From positions 48,024 through 112,023 of the forward strand of contig JANLFO010000007.1 of NCBI GenBank assembly GCA_024653205.1: 64,000 nucleotides of DNA, in the 5' to 3' direction. Of the stretch, positions 22,280-33,604 are shown piece by piece. Below the pieces are notes generated by a model. The model was not told the origin of the DNA and did not search any database. It saw nothing but the letters and a program-made list of their open reading frames with translations. The DNA is from Clostridia bacterium (lineage in GTDB: Bacteria > Bacillota > DSM-521 > Neomoorellales > SLTJ01). The position numbers were made by a program, and so were the translations under genes. Every line of letters starts with the position of its first letter. Positions within the stretch are counted from its first letter, which is position 1.

Positions 22280-23326
22280 ATGAGCAACAGGATCAGCGTC
22301 GCCGTTGCCGGGGCCACGGGTTACGCCGGCATAGAGCTGGTACGGTGGCTGCAGCAGCACCCGAAGGTCCGGGTAGGTGTGGTCAGTTCGCAGAGTTACG
22401 TCGGCCGGCCTCTATCCGAGGTTTATCCGCACCTGCTACCTTACACCGATCAGGTGTGCCGCGAGCAGGAGATAGAGTGTCTCTTGGAGGCAGAGGCGAT
22501 TTTTCTCGCCCTTCCTGCCGGGCACGCCGGAGCGGTCGCCCAGGCGGCGGTGGCGGCGGGGCGGAAAGTAATCGACCTGGGAGCGGACCTGCGTTTGAAA
22601 GAAGCGGAGGCCTACCGGAGGTGGTACGGCCTGGAACCGCCCGCGGCCGAAGTGCTGGTGCAGGCGGTCTACGGCCTGCCCGAGATCAACCGGGAGCAGA
22701 TAGCCTCGGCCTCGGTGGTGGCCAATCCGGGCTGTTATCCCACCGGCGCCCTCTTGGCCCTGGCACCGGTGGTCCGGGAAGGGTGGATAGAACCGGACAG
22801 CATCGTTATCGACGCCAAATCCGGGGTGACGGGCGCGGGAAGGAGCCTGAACCTGGCCACGCTTTACTGCGAGGTGAACGAGGGCCTGCACCCCTACCAG
22901 GTGGGCAACCACCGGCATACGCCGGAAATCGAGCAGGAACTGGCCCGGCTGGCCGGCGAAGAGATAAAGGTGACCTTCGTGCCGCACCTGGTGCCCATGA
23001 GCCGGGGTATCCTCAGTACCGTCTACGCCCGCCTCAAGCCCGGGATAAGTCTGGACCAGGTGCGCGCCCTGTACGCGGAGACCTACCGGGACGAGCCCTT
23101 TGTGCACCTGTTACCTCCCGGCACCTGGCCCCACACCAGGTGGGTGTACGGCAGCAACCACTGCTTTCTGGCCCTGGGAGAAGACTCCCGCACCGGCCGG
23201 TTGATTCTGGCCAGCGCCATCGATAACCTGGTGAAGGGCGCGGCCGGTCAGGCGATACAGAACCTAAACCTGATGTTCGGCTGGGAGGAAGGCACGGGGC
23301 TGGAAACACCTCCGCTATATCCCTAG
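22280..23326 (+). CDS. argC: N-acetyl-gamma-glutamyl-phosphate reductase
   Basis: ArgC reduces N-acetylglutamyl phosphate to the semialdehyde with NADPH, the third step of ornithine synthesis. The nucleotide-binding loop GATGYAG lies at about 11-17, and the catalytic cysteine Cys152 in VVANPGCYPTGA. The length of 348 residues is normal. ATG 22280 follows GGGAGGACGG. It is the first gene of argCJBDFGH. Confidence 0.97.
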   Translation: MSNRISVAVAGATGYAGIELVRWLQQHPKVRVGVVSSQSYVGRPLSEVYPHLLPYTDQVCREQEIECLLEAEAIFLALPAGHAGAVAQAAVAAGRKVIDLGADLRLKEAEAYRRWYGLEPPAAEVLVQAVYGLPEINREQIASASVVANPGCYPTGALLALAPVVREGWIEPDSIVIDAKSGVTGAGRSLNLATLYCEVNEGLHPYQVGNHRHTPEIEQELARLAGEEIKVTFVPHLVPMSRGILSTVYARLKPGISLDQVRALYAETYRDEPFVHLLPPGTWPHTRWVYGSNHCFLALGEDSRTGRLILASAIDNLVKGAAGQAIQNLNLMFGWEEGTGLETPPLYP

Positions 23327-23335
23327 AGAGGACGG

Positions 23336-24583
23336 ATGAGCGTGGCCTGCGGAGAGGATTGGCACCTGGAGGAGTTCGACGGCGGTATTACCTCGGTTCC
23401 GGGGTTTTCCGCCGCCGGGATAGAGGCGGGGATCAAGAAGCGGGGCGGCAAGGATCTGGCGCTGGTCTACTCTCGCGTTGAGTGCGCAGCCGCAGGGGTA
23501 TATACTACCAATCTGGTACAGGCTGCACCCGTGGTGCTGACCCGGGAACACCTGCGTTCCGGCCGGGCACAGGCCGTAGTGGCCAACAGCGGGGCGGCCA
23601 ACGCCTGCACCGGAGAAGAAGGCATGGCCCAGGCCCGGCGGATGGCCGAGGTGACCGGCGAAGTATTGGGCCTGCCGCCGGAAAGGGTGGCGGTGGCTTC
23701 GACCGGCGTAATCGGGGTTCCCCTGCCCATGCCGGCAGTAGAGGCGGGGATAAGGAAGGCTGCCGCCGCGCTCTCCGACAGCCGCCAGGCCGGCCGGGAC
23801 GCGGCCGAGGCCATTCTCACCACCGATACCCGACCCAAGGAGGCTGCGGTGCGGTTGGACCTGGGCGGCAAGGTAGTAACCGTGGCGGGAATGGCCAAGG
23901 GGGCGGGAATGATCCACCCGCAGATGGCTACCCTTCTGGCCTTCCTGGTGACCGATGCCCTCGTTGGCCCCGAGGCGTTGAGACGCCTTTTTACCCGCGC
24001 CGTGGACCGCACCTTCAACCAGATCACCGTGGACGGCGATACCAGCACCAACGATATGGCACTGATTCTGGCCAGCGGCACCGCCGGTCTTTCCGGTGTT
24101 GGCGAAGAGCGGCAACTGGGCGCCCTGGCCGCGGCGGTGGAGAGGGTATGCCTGCGGCTGGCCCGCGCCCTGGTAGCCGACGCCGAAGGAGCCACCAAGG
24201 TGATTACGGTGGAAGTGCGGGGGGCAGGGGACGAGGCGCAGGCCCGGCGCGCCGCGCGGGCGGTGGCCGGCTCTAACCTGGTGAAGGCGGCGGTGTTCGG
24301 CGCCGATGCCAATTGGGGCCGCATCCTTGCCGCCCTGGGGTACTCGGGGGCCGTCTTCGACCCGGCCCGGGCAAGCATTTGCCTGGAAGGAGAGGGCGAA
24401 CGGGAGACGGTATGCGCCGGGGGCAGGGGACTGGCCTTCGACGAGGCTCGGGTGCAGCGCATCCTGCAAGAACCGGAGGTGCGCATCATTGCCGACCTCG
24501 GAGCGGGTGCGGCCTCGGCCGTAGCCTGGGGTTGCGATCTCACCTACGACTACGTGCGTATTAACGCCGCCTACCGCACCTGA
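23336..24583 (+). CDS. argJ: Bifunctional ornithine acetyltransferase / N-acetylglutamate synthase
   Basis: ArgJ transfers the acetyl group from N-acetylornithine to glutamate, which makes the pathway cyclic. The precursor cleaves itself before the threonine in KGAGMIHPQMATLLAF (Ala198-Thr199), giving the alpha and beta chains. The length of 415 residues is full. No separate argE or argA is needed for the cycle if it is bifunctional; mono- and bifunctional forms cannot be told apart with certainty by sequence. It lies 9 bases after argC. Confidence 0.96.
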   Translation: MSVACGEDWHLEEFDGGITSVPGFSAAGIEAGIKKRGGKDLALVYSRVECAAAGVYTTNLVQAAPVVLTREHLRSGRAQAVVANSGAANACTGEEGMAQARRMAEVTGEVLGLPPERVAVASTGVIGVPLPMPAVEAGIRKAAAALSDSRQAGRDAAEAILTTDTRPKEAAVRLDLGGKVVTVAGMAKGAGMIHPQMATLLAFLVTDALVGPEALRRLFTRAVDRTFNQITVDGDTSTNDMALILASGTAGLSGVGEERQLGALAAAVERVCLRLARALVADAEGATKVITVEVRGAGDEAQARRAARAVAGSNLVKAAVFGADANWGRILAALGYSGAVFDPARASICLEGEGERETVCAGGRGLAFDEARVQRILQEPEVRIIADLGAGAASAVAWGCDLTYDYVRINAAYRT

Positions 24584-24626
24584 TCCATAGTTGCACCGAG
24601 AGGTAAGAGCGCAGAGGAGGACAGAG

Positions 24627-25514
24627 ATGGGCTTAAGCGCGATAGAGAAGGCCGCCATTCTTATCGAGGCCCTGCCGTACATAAAGGAGTTCTACGGCAA
24701 GACCGTGGTGGTGAAGTACGGGGGCCACGCCATGCTTAACGGCGACCTCAAGCGGGCGGTCATGCAGGATCTGGTGCTTATGCGCTTCGTGGGCATGAAC
24801 CCGGTCCTGGTCCACGGCGGGGGTCCGGAAATAACGCAGTTGCTGCAGCGCCTGGGCAAGAAATCGGAGTTCGTTCAGGGCCAGCGGGTCACCGACAGGG
24901 AGACCATGGAAGTGGTAGAAATGGTGCTGGGCAAGGTGAACAAGGATCTGGTGGCCCAGATCAACCAGCTGGGCGCAAAGGCGGTGGGCCTCTCCGGAAA
25001 GGACGGGGCCCTCATCCGGGCCCGGCGCAAACTCCTGCGCCGGACGGACACCGACGGCCGGGAGACCACCGTGGATTTGGGCTTCGTGGGCGAGGTGGAG
25101 AGCGTCAACCCCGGCATACTCAACACCATGATCGAGCACGGTTACCTGCCGGTAGTGGCTCCCATCGGGGTAGGTCCGGAAGGGGAGACGCTCAACATCA
25201 ATGCCGATTACGTGGCCGGAAGCCTGGCCGCGGCCCTGCGCGCGGACAAACTGGTATTGCTGACCGACGTGGAAGGGGTATTTGCCAGCGCCGACGACCG
25301 CAGCACCCTGCTTTCCACGGTTACTGCCGGCGAGGTTCAGCAGCTGATAGACCGGGGGGCCATCGCCGGCGGCATGATTCCCAAGGTGGAATGCTGCCTG
25401 GCGGCCCTGGCGGGCGGAGTAGGCCGCGCCCACATCATCGACGGCCGTCTGCCCCACTCCATTCTTCTGGAAATCTTTACCCGCGAGGGGATCGGCACCA
25501 TGGTGGTGCCCTGA
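24627..25514 (+). CDS. argB: Acetylglutamate kinase
   Basis: ArgB phosphorylates N-acetylglutamate and is often the arginine-inhibited step. The N-terminal KYGGHAM with Lys30, VLVHGGGPEI, and the late GGMIPKVECCLAAL segment are amino acid kinase signatures. An N-terminal helix (about 1-20) before the kinase core is the feature found in arginine-sensitive hexameric ArgB, so feedback inhibition is plausible. ATG 24627 follows GGAGGACAG. The length is 295 residues. Confidence 0.96.
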   Translation: MGLSAIEKAAILIEALPYIKEFYGKTVVVKYGGHAMLNGDLKRAVMQDLVLMRFVGMNPVLVHGGGPEITQLLQRLGKKSEFVQGQRVTDRETMEVVEMVLGKVNKDLVAQINQLGAKAVGLSGKDGALIRARRKLLRRTDTDGRETTVDLGFVGEVESVNPGILNTMIEHGYLPVVAPIGVGPEGETLNINADYVAGSLAAALRADKLVLLTDVEGVFASADDRSTLLSTVTAGEVQQLIDRGAIAGGMIPKVECCLAALAGGVGRAHIIDGRLPHSILLEIFTREGIGTMVVP

Positions 25515-25531
25515 GGGAAGGGTGGGTGAGA

Positions 25532-26788
25532 ATGGGCAACAGCGAAATCAAAAGCCGGGGGGAGCGCTATCTGTTCAACTCCTACGCGCGGGCGGACATC
25601 GCCCTGGTGCAGGGACGCGGAGTGCGGGTATGGGATGCGGACGGCAGGGAGTATCTGGACTTTGTGGCCGGCATAGCGGTTAACGCCTTGGGGCACTGCC
25701 ATCCGCGGCTGGTGGCCGCCATTGCCGAGCAGGCGGGAAAGCTCATTCACTGCTCTAATCTGTACTGGATCGAGCCCCAGGTACTCCTGGGTCAGGCCCT
25801 GGTGGAACTCACCGGCCTGGGCCGCGCCTTTTTCTGTAACAGCGGCACGGAGGCCAACGAGGCGGCCCTGAAGCTCGCCCGCAAGTACGCCTACGAAAAG
25901 GGCCAACCTAATCGCTACGAAATCATCGCCATGGAGCATTCCTTTCACGGCCGCACCATGGGTTCGCTGGCGGCCACCGCCCAGGACCGGTTCAAGGGCG
26001 GCTTCGAGCCCCTGGTGCCCGGGTTCAGGTACGTGCCCTTCAATGATCTGTCCGCCCTGCGCGAGGCCCTCAGCCCCGAGACCTGCGCCGTAATCCTGGA
26101 GCCCCTTCAGGGCGAGGGAGGCGTGTACGTGGCGGAGCCGGAATACCTGAAAGCCGTGGTTGGCCTGTGCCGGGAGCGGGACGTGCTGGTAATCTTCGAC
26201 GAGGTGCAGTGCGGCATGGGCCGTACCGGCGCCTGGTTCGCCTACCAGCACTACGGGGTGCGGCCGGACATCCTGACCCTGGCCAAGGCCCTGGGCGGGG
26301 GAATGCCCATCGGCGCCATGCTGGCCCGGCAGGAGGTGGCCGAGGCCTTTCGGCCCGGCGACCACGGTTCCACCTTCGGGGGCAATCCTCTGGCCTGCGC
26401 CGCCGCCCTGGCCACGGTGCAGACCATTCGGGAAGAAGGCCTGGTGGAAAACGCCGCCCTTCAGGGCGCCTACCTCCGGCGCCGGCTGGAGGAACTGGCG
26501 GCCGAGTTCCCCTTTGTTCGCCAGGTTCGCGGTCTGGGTCTTCTGCTGGGTGTGGAGCTCAGCCTGCCCGGGCAGCCCGTCGTGCGGGCTTGCGAAAGCC
26601 GGGGGCTTCTGATAAACTGTGCTGCGGGCTCGGTACTGCGCCTGGTGCCGCCGCTGGTGGTGAGCCGTGGGGAAATCGACCGGGCGGTAGAAATCCTGCG
26701 GGAGGTGTTCTCCGAGGTGGAAGCGGGGAAGCTGCCCGGGGACGGGCGGCAAGGAGAGGATAAGCCATGCAGTCGCGCCGGGGGCTGA
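25532..26788 (+). CDS. argD: Acetylornithine aminotransferase
   Basis: A class III PLP aminotransferase converting N-acetylglutamate semialdehyde to N-acetylornithine. It has [14 protein letters not shown] (101-114), the PLP aspartate in [13 protein letters not shown] and the Schiff-base Lys252 in [15 protein letters not shown]. The length of 418 residues is slightly above average because of a charged tail. The end overlaps the start of argF by 22 bases, so the two are translationally linked. Confidence 0.95.
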   Translation: MGNSEIKSRGERYLFNSYARADIALVQGRGVRVWDADGREYLDFVAGIAVNALGHCHPRLVAAIAEQAGKLIHCSNLYWIEPQVLLGQALVELTGLGRAFFCNSGTEANEAALKLARKYAYEKGQPNRYEIIAMEHSFHGRTMGSLAATAQDRFKGGFEPLVPGFRYVPFNDLSALREALSPETCAVILEPLQGEGGVYVAEPEYLKAVVGLCRERDVLVIFDEVQCGMGRTGAWFAYQHYGVRPDILTLAKALGGGMPIGAMLARQEVAEAFRPGDHGSTFGGNPLACAAALATVQTIREEGLVENAALQGAYLRRRLEELAAEFPFVRQVRGLGLLLGVELSLPGQPVVRACESRGLLINCAAGSVLRLVPPLVVSRGEIDRAVEILREVFSEVEAGKLPGDGRQGEDKPCSRAGG

Positions 26789-27750
26789 ATCTGCCCGAAT
26801 ACCTCGATCTTCCCGAGGCCCAAGCCCTGCGGGGGCGGGACTTCCTCTGTGTGCGCGACCTCACCGAGGCCGAACTCCGGCTGGTCTTCAGGGTGGCCGA
26901 AGATCTGAAGGCCCGTCAGAAGGCCGGTCACCCCCACCCCTGGCTGGCGGGCAAGAGCCTGGGCCTGGTCTTTCAGAAGGCTTCCACCCGGACTCGGGTC
27001 TCCTTCGAAGTGGGCATGTACCAGCTGGGCGGCCAGTCCCTCTTCCTCGGCGCCCGGGACCTGCAGCTGGGCCGAGGCGAAACCATAGCCGATACGGCAC
27101 GGGTGCTTTCCCGCTATCTGGACGGAATCATGATCCGCACCTACGCCCAGGAGGAAGTAGAGGAACTGGCGCGCTACGCTTCCGTACCGGTGATCAACGG
27201 TCTGACCGATCTGCTTCACCCCTGTCAGGCCCTGGCCGATCTGTTCACCGTCCGCGAGCGGCGGGGGGAACTGGCCGGCCTTAAGCTCGCCTATGTAGGC
27301 GACGGCAACAACGTGGCCCATTCCCTGCTGCTGGCGGGGGCCAAGTTCGGCATGGAGGTGCGGGTGGCCTCTCCACCCGGCTATGCCCCCCGGGCCGACC
27401 TGGTGGCCGAGGCCGGGCGATTGGCCGAGGCAACGGGCGGCCGCATCCTTATAACCGAAGATCCGCGGGCCGCCGCCCAAGGGGCGGACGTGCTGTATAC
27501 CGACGTCTGGGCCAGCATGGGGCAGGAGGCCGAGGCCGAGGAGCGGCGCCGGCTGTTCTTCCCTTACCAGCTCAACCGGGAGCTGGTGGCCGGGGCGGCC
27601 CAGGAGGTACTGGTTATGCACTGCCTGCCCGCCCACCGGGGAGAGGAAATAACCGACGAAGTTCTGGATGGCCCCCACTCGGTGGTGTGGGACCAGGCGG
27701 AGAACCGCCTGCACGTGCAGAAGGCCTTGCTGCTGCTCTTGCTCCGCTAG
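26767..27750 (+). CDS. argF: Ornithine carbamoyltransferase
   Basis: ArgF makes citrulline from ornithine and carbamoyl phosphate. It shows the carbamoyl-phosphate site STRTR (73-77), HPCQALADL (151-159) and the ornithine-site [10 protein letters not shown] near residue 286. The length is 327 residues. The first 25 residues before the core are a little longer than usual, and the start lies within argD. No carA/carB is seen in the window. Confidence 0.96.
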   Translation: MQSRRGLNLPEYLDLPEAQALRGRDFLCVRDLTEAELRLVFRVAEDLKARQKAGHPHPWLAGKSLGLVFQKASTRTRVSFEVGMYQLGGQSLFLGARDLQLGRGETIADTARVLSRYLDGIMIRTYAQEEVEELARYASVPVINGLTDLLHPCQALADLFTVRERRGELAGLKLAYVGDGNNVAHSLLLAGAKFGMEVRVASPPGYAPRADLVAEAGRLAEATGGRILITEDPRAAAQGADVLYTDVWASMGQEAEAEERRRLFFPYQLNRELVAGAAQEVLVMHCLPAHRGEEITDEVLDGPHSVVWDQAENRLHVQKALLLLLLR

Positions 27751-27839
27751 CCCGGCCATACGGCAAACGAGACCGTGGCAAGGAGGCGGCCCGAGCGCCG
27801 TCCCTTTTGGGGTTTGGTCGGAGCCCTGCCGCCAGCAAA

Positions 27840-27858
27840 GGCAGCCTGGTAGGCTGCC
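27840..27858 (+). promoter_or_regulatory. Hairpin before argG
   Basis: GGCAGCC and GGCTGCC form a 7-bp stem with a TGGTA loop, ending 10 bases before the AGGAGG of argG. There is no T-run. The 128-base gap between argF and argG is the longest in the operon. The hairpin could tune processing or relative expression, or be without function. Confidence 0.35.
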
Positions 27859-27878
27859 AAAACCAGGAGGGGATTGCC

Positions 27879-29081
27879 TTGGCAGATAAGGTCGTGTTAG
27901 CCTACTCCGGCGGATTGGATACCTCGATCATCATTCCCTGGCTGAAGGAGACCTACGGCTACGAGGTCATTGCCTACTGCGCGGACCTGGGCCAGGAAAA
28001 AGAGCTGGAGGGGCTGGAGGAGAAGGCTCTCAAGAGCGGGGCGAGCAAGGTTTACGTGGAGGACCTGCGCAGGGAGTTCCTGGAAGGCTACGTCTTCCCG
28101 GTGCTGAAGGCCGGTGCCATATACGAGGGCAAGTACCTTCTGGGGACTTCCATGGCCAGGCCGCTGATCGCCAAGCGGCTGGTAGAGGTGGCGGAAAAGG
28201 AAGGCGCCCGGGCCGTGGCCCACGGTGCCACCGGCAAGGGAAACGACCAGGTGCGGTTCGAACTCTCGGTAAAGGCCCTCAACCCCGACCTGGAGATCCT
28301 TGCCCCCTGGCGGCTCTGGTCCATCCGCTCCCGGGAGGAGGCCATAGACTACGCGCAGGCCCACGGCATACCGGTTCCGGTAACCAAGGAGCGGCCCTAC
28401 AGCCTGGACCGCAACCTGTGGCATCTCAGCCACGAAGGGGGGCCCCTGGAGGATCCGGCCCAGGAACCGCCGGAGGACGTATACGTGCTGATCACCCCGC
28501 CGGAGAAGGCCCCTGAGGCTCCGACTTATGTAAACATCGATTGGGAGCAGGGGATACCGGTGGGTATGAACGGCCGCCGCCTGGATCCGGTCACCCTGGT
28601 GACGGAACTCAACCGCCTGGCCGGCGCCTGCGGGGTCGGCGTGGCCGACATGGTCGAGAACCGCCTCGTAGGTATGAAGTCGCGGGGGGTTTACGAAACG
28701 CCGGCGGGCACGGTGCTCTACCTGGGCCACCGGGAGCTGGAGTATCTCACCCTAGACCGACAGACGCTGCACTTCAAGGAGATGGTGGCCCAGCGCTACG
28801 CCGAACTGGTCTACGACGGCTTCTGGTTTACCCCCCTGCGCGAGGCGCTGGATGCCTTCGTGAACCAGACTCAGGAAACGGTCACCGGGTGGACGCGGCT
28901 TAAACTCTACAAGGGGAGCTGCACCCCTGCCGGCGCGTACTCGCCCTACTCCCTCTACTCGGCCGATCTGGCCACCTTCGGCGCCGGCGTCGGCTACGAT
29001 CACCGGGATGCCGGCGGGTTCATCAATCTCCTGGGACTGCCGCTGAAGGTGCGCGCCAGCCTCTTGCGGCGCGGGAGGTAG
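27879..29081 (+). CDS. argG: Argininosuccinate synthase
   Basis: ArgG joins citrulline and aspartate using ATP. The N-type PP-loop SGGLDTS is at residues 10-16, and [12 protein letters not shown] and the WSIRSREEA region are typical. The start is TTG 27879 behind AGGAGG; an upstream open frame overlapping argF carries no homology. The length is 400 residues, as expected. Confidence 0.97.
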   Translation: MADKVVLAYSGGLDTSIIIPWLKETYGYEVIAYCADLGQEKELEGLEEKALKSGASKVYVEDLRREFLEGYVFPVLKAGAIYEGKYLLGTSMARPLIAKRLVEVAEKEGARAVAHGATGKGNDQVRFELSVKALNPDLEILAPWRLWSIRSREEAIDYAQAHGIPVPVTKERPYSLDRNLWHLSHEGGPLEDPAQEPPEDVYVLITPPEKAPEAPTYVNIDWEQGIPVGMNGRRLDPVTLVTELNRLAGACGVGVADMVENRLVGMKSRGVYETPAGTVLYLGHRELEYLTLDRQTLHFKEMVAQRYAELVYDGFWFTPLREALDAFVNQTQETVTGWTRLKLYKGSCTPAGAYSPYSLYSADLATFGAGVGYDHRDAGGFINLLGLPLKVRASLLRRGR

Positions 29082-29085
29082 GGCC

Positions 29086-30495
<1,410 letters not shown>

Positions 30496-30508
30496 GAATT
30501 CTGCTATC

Positions 30509-30540
30509 CTATATCGAAGAAAACAAACATATAGTATAAC
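30509..30540 (+). promoter_or_regulatory. AT-rich probable promoter/operator before fbp
   Basis: An AT-rich island in otherwise GC-rich DNA holds the inverted repeat CTATAT (30509-30514) / ATATAG (30529-30534) and a -10-like TATAGT or TATAAC. No clear -35 is visible. I take it as the start region of the fbp transcript, perhaps with an operator. Confidence 0.4.
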
Positions 30541-30570
30541 ACATTTCGATCCGGGAGGGAGGGCGCCGCC

Positions 30571-31698
30571 ATGTCGGCATCCAAGGTTACCGTTTCCGTC
30601 ATCAAGGCGGACGTAGGAGGCTGGGTAGGCCATTCCGGAGTCCACGAACAACTCCTGGCCCGGGCCAGAGAAATGCTTGCCGCCAGTAATCTGCTGATAG
30701 ACTTCCACGTCACCCACGTGGGCGACGACATCAACCTGATCATGACCCACAATCGGGGGGAAAACTGCCCGGATATTCACCGGCTGGCCTGGGACACCTT
30801 CGCCAGCTGCACCGAACTGGCGAAGTCTCTGAAGCTTTACGGGGCCGGGCAGGACCTCCTGGCCGACGCCTTTTCGGGCAACATCCGGGGCCTGGGCCCG
30901 GGAATAGCGGAGATGGAGATGGTAGAGCGGCCCAGCGAGCCCGTAGTCGTTTTCATGGCCGACAAGACGGAACCGGGGGCCTGGAACCTGCCCCTCTACA
31001 AGATGTTTGCCGACCCCTTCAACACCATCGGACTGGTCATTGATCCCAAGATGCATCAGGGCTTTCGCTTTGAGGTACTCGATCTGGTAGGGCACAAGAC
31101 CATAACCTTCTCCCTTCCCGAGGAGCTCTACGATCTACTGGTATTCATAGGTGCCCCCGGCCACTACTGCGTTCGGGCGGTCTACAGCAAGGAAAGCGGC
31201 GAGATCGCGGCCGTATCCAGCACCCAGCGCCTCAATCTGATGGCCGGCCGCTACATAGGCAAGGACGACCCGGTACTGATCGTCCGCAGCCAGAGCGGCT
31301 TCCCGGCCCTGGGAGAAGTGCTGGAGCCCTTTGCCAACCCCCACCTGGTGGCGGGATGGATGCGGGGAAGTCACCACGGCCCGCTCATGCCCGTCCCGGT
31401 GGCGCAGGCCACCCCTACCCGCTTCGACGGGCCGCCGCGGGTCGTGGCCCTGGGCTTCCAGCTCTGCCAGGGCAAGCTGGGCGAGCCCCAGGACTTCTTC
31501 GCCGATCCGGCCTTCGACCGGGCCCGCCAGACGGCCAACGAGCTGGCGGATTACCTGCGCCGGCTTGGACCCTTCGAGCCGCACCGGCTGCCGCTGGACG
31601 AAATGGAGTACACCACCATGCCCGAGGTTCGCAAGCGCCTCAGCGCCCGCTTTGTAGATGCCGAGGCCGGTGTGTCCCAGCGCGCGGCCGGGTCCTAG
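30571..31698 (+). CDS. fbp: Fructose-1,6-bisphosphate aldolase/phosphatase (archaeal type V)
   Basis: This bifunctional enzyme forms fructose 1,6-bisphosphate from triose phosphates and then hydrolyses it to fructose 6-phosphate, committing carbon to gluconeogenesis. It has the N-terminal KADVGGWVGHS with metal ligands, THVGDDINLIMTHN, and the later FADPFNTIGLVIDPKMHQGF and AAGDDPVL-like YIGKDDPVLIVRSQSGFPA segments of the family. The length of 375 residues is full. The enzyme is known from archaea and deep-branching, often thermophilic bacteria, including Moorella relatives, which fits an autotrophic or acetogenic style of life. ATG follows GGGAGGGAGG. Confidence 0.95.
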   Translation: MSASKVTVSVIKADVGGWVGHSGVHEQLLARAREMLAASNLLIDFHVTHVGDDINLIMTHNRGENCPDIHRLAWDTFASCTELAKSLKLYGAGQDLLADAFSGNIRGLGPGIAEMEMVERPSEPVVVFMADKTEPGAWNLPLYKMFADPFNTIGLVIDPKMHQGFRFEVLDLVGHKTITFSLPEELYDLLVFIGAPGHYCVRAVYSKESGEIAAVSSTQRLNLMAGRYIGKDDPVLIVRSQSGFPALGEVLEPFANPHLVAGWMRGSHHGPLMPVPVAQATPTRFDGPPRVVALGFQLCQGKLGEPQDFFADPAFDRARQTANELADYLRRLGPFEPHRLPLDEMEYTTMPEVRKRLSARFVDAEAGVSQRAAGS

Positions 31699-31715
31699 AT
31701 GATCGCCGAGCGTCC

Positions 31716-31750
31716 GCCCGGGTGCCGAGCGCCGGCTCCCGGGCATTCTT
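31716..31750 (+). terminator. Probable terminator after fbp
   Basis: GCCCGGG-T-GCCG pairs with CGGC-T-CCCGGGC around a short loop (31716-31744), followed by ATTCTTCT. The stem is strong and the T-run weak. It lies 18 bases after the fbp stop and ends before the repeat element. Confidence 0.6.
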
Positions 31751-31774
31751 CTAAGAAGGGCATTTTCCTCGGTT

Positions 31775-32012
31775 ATCCCGCTTTCTGCCGGCAGTCCTGG
31801 TTTCTCCGAGTACCTAAAGCGTGCCGGGTACCGAACTCGGTGAGAGCGGGCGTGGAGGCGGGCGCCAGGCCTCCGGACGGCCGAAGCCGAGGAGCGCCAT
31901 GGACGGCGCTTCCGAGGGGAGCCCGCCGGAGCGCGAAGCGCAAAGCTGTTCGGTCGGCAAAGCGACCGGTACGAGGGGGAACCAGGACCTGGCGGCAGGG
32001 AAAAGTGGAGAT
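31775..32012 (-). repeat. Full copy A of the 240-bp structured repeat
   Basis: The ends are inverted repeats: the left end reads ATCCCGCTTTCTGCCGGCAG then TCCTGG; the right end, read on the minus strand, starts ATCTCCACTTTTCCCTGCCG and also runs into TCCTGGTTCC. Inside, on the minus strand, are CTCGTACCGGTCG with the GGTCG/CGACC hairpin, a GCGCC/GGCGC hairpin and a GGCC/GGCC hairpin, in the same order as in copies B and C. It is non-coding but poor in stops. The 404-base gap between fbp and the decarboxylase consists of the fbp terminator, this element and the promoter at 32032. Confidence 0.85.
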
Positions 32013-32031
32013 CCGTTAGGGTATTTTCTTC

Positions 32032-32060
32032 TTGACAGCCTCTCCCACCCCCGCTACCAT
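32032..32060 (+). promoter_or_regulatory. Promoter of the decarboxylase gene
   Basis: TTGACA (32032-32037) and TACCAT (32055-32060) are 17 bases apart. The promoter starts 20 bases after the end of repeat copy A. Transcription would begin near 32067. Confidence 0.75.
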
Positions 32061-32102
32061 AATAAAGTGTACGCAGCCCAGGGTAGGGAGGACGATGAAC
32101 CG

Positions 32103-33599
32103 GTGGGATTTGGGCAGCATCGGGCCCCGCTCTTCGAGGCGGTGCAAAGGTATCTGGCCGAAGGCATAATCCCCTTTCACGTGCCGGGGCACAAGCAGGG
32201 GCGGGGTCTTCCGGAGCTGACCGCCTGCCTGGGCTCCCAGGTCCTGGCCATGGATTTGACCTGTCTCCCCGGGCTGGACAACATCTTTAACCCGCATGAG
32301 GCCCTGGCGGAGGCTCAGGAATTGGCCGCCGAAGCCTACGGCGCGGACCACGCCTACTTCCTGGTGAACGGTACCACCAGCGGCATTCAGGCCATGATCA
32401 TGGCCGTGTGCCGGCCGGGCGACAAGATAATCATCCCCCGCAACGCCCATAAGTCGGCCCTGGGTGGACTGATAATGAGCGGCGCCCGGCCCGTTTACCT
32501 GCGGCCCGAGGTCAACCCCGAGTTCGGGATTTCTACCGGCATTCGCCCCGAACAGGTAGAGGAGGCCCTCTCGGAGCATCCGGATGCCAAGGCGGTGTTC
32601 GTGGTCTACCCCAACTACTACGGTACCGCTTCCGACCTGCCGGGTATCGTTGAGGTAGCCCACCGGTACGGCGTCCCGGTGCTGGTAGACGAGGCCCACG
32701 GAGCTCATTTTGCCTTTCACCCCGGCTTCCCGCCTTCGGCCCTGCAGGCCGGGGCGGACCTGACGGCGGTGAGCACCCACAAGCTCCTGGGGTCGCTTAC
32801 CCAAAGCAGCATGCTGTTGCTCCGGGAAGGCCTGCTGGACCACCGTCAGGTAAAGGCGGTTCTCAACCTGGCCCAGACTACCAGTCCCTCCTATCTGCTG
32901 CTATGCTCCCTGGATTTGGCCCGAAAGCAGGCGGCCACCTGCGGTCGTGAGATCTTTACTCGGGTACTGGCCCTGGCGGAGCGGTGTCGGGCGGAGCTGC
33001 GCCGGGTCAGGGGCCTGCGGATCCTGGATCGAGAGGCGGCGGGCCGGCCGGGGTGCTGGGCCCTGGACCCCACCAAGATCGTGGTCAACGTTACCAGTCT
33101 GGGCCTCTCCGGATATGAAGCCGAGGTCATCCTGCGCCGGGAGTATCGCCTGCAGGCGGAGCTATCGGATCTCTACAACCTGCTCTTTCTCATAACCCTG
33201 GGCGACACCCCCGAGACCGTGCGTGCTCTGGTGGCCGCGCTGCGGGACCTGGCTGCGGGCCGGGCGCGGCACAAGCTGCGCAAGTTTACCCCCCCGCTCC
33301 CCGCGCTACCCCCGGTGGCCGCGCTTCCCCGGGAGGCTTTCTACAGCGATACTCGCGAGGTTCCTCTGGAAGAGGCGTCCGGGGAGATCAGCGCCGAAGC
33401 CATAACCGCCTACCCCCCGGGCATACCCCTGGTCTGCCCGGGCGAGTTGATAACCCAGGAGATCATAGATTACGTCAGCGTCCTGAAACGGGAAAATGCC
33501 GAACTGCAGGGGCTTCAGGACCCGGAATTCAAGACCATACGGGTTCTGAAGAAGGTCGCCTATCTGGAGGGTCAGGCCTGGGCGGTGCAGGCCCGCTAA
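32103..33599 (+). CDS. Aminotransferase class I/II-fold Orn/Lys/Arg decarboxylase
   Basis: This PLP enzyme decarboxylates a basic amino acid (arginine, lysine or ornithine) to a polyamine precursor. It starts with the typical segment GQHRAPLFEAVQRYL and HVPGHKQG (27-34), has the Schiff-base lysine in STHKLLGSL (Lys227) and DEAHGAH (196-202), and the small C-terminal domain. At about 498 residues it is the short Gram-positive type (SpeA/YaaO). The substrate is not certain; next to an arginine operon, arginine to agmatine is attractive but unproven. I chose GTG 32103 with AGGGAGGA before it. The frame is open back through the repeat element, but that part is not coding. GTG 32067 would give a leaderless message. 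Confidence 0.9.
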   Translation: MGFGQHRAPLFEAVQRYLAEGIIPFHVPGHKQGRGLPELTACLGSQVLAMDLTCLPGLDNIFNPHEALAEAQELAAEAYGADHAYFLVNGTTSGIQAMIMAVCRPGDKIIIPRNAHKSALGGLIMSGARPVYLRPEVNPEFGISTGIRPEQVEEALSEHPDAKAVFVVYPNYYGTASDLPGIVEVAHRYGVPVLVDEAHGAHFAFHPGFPPSALQAGADLTAVSTHKLLGSLTQSSMLLLREGLLDHRQVKAVLNLAQTTSPSYLLLCSLDLARKQAATCGREIFTRVLALAERCRAELRRVRGLRILDREAAGRPGCWALDPTKIVVNVTSLGLSGYEAEVILRREYRLQAELSDLYNLLFLITLGDTPETVRALVAALRDLAAGRARHKLRKFTPPLPALPPVAALPREAFYSDTREVPLEEASGEISAEAITAYPPGIPLVCPGELITQEIIDYVSVLKRENAELQGLQDPEFKTIRVLKKVAYLEGQAWAVQAR

Positions 33600-33604
33600 C
33601 CACC

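Noticed and set aside
32067..32102. Leaderless start of the decarboxylase at GTG 32067
   Set aside because: It lies at the expected transcription start with no ribosome site, while GTG 32103 has AGGGAGGA upstream and begins where family homology begins.
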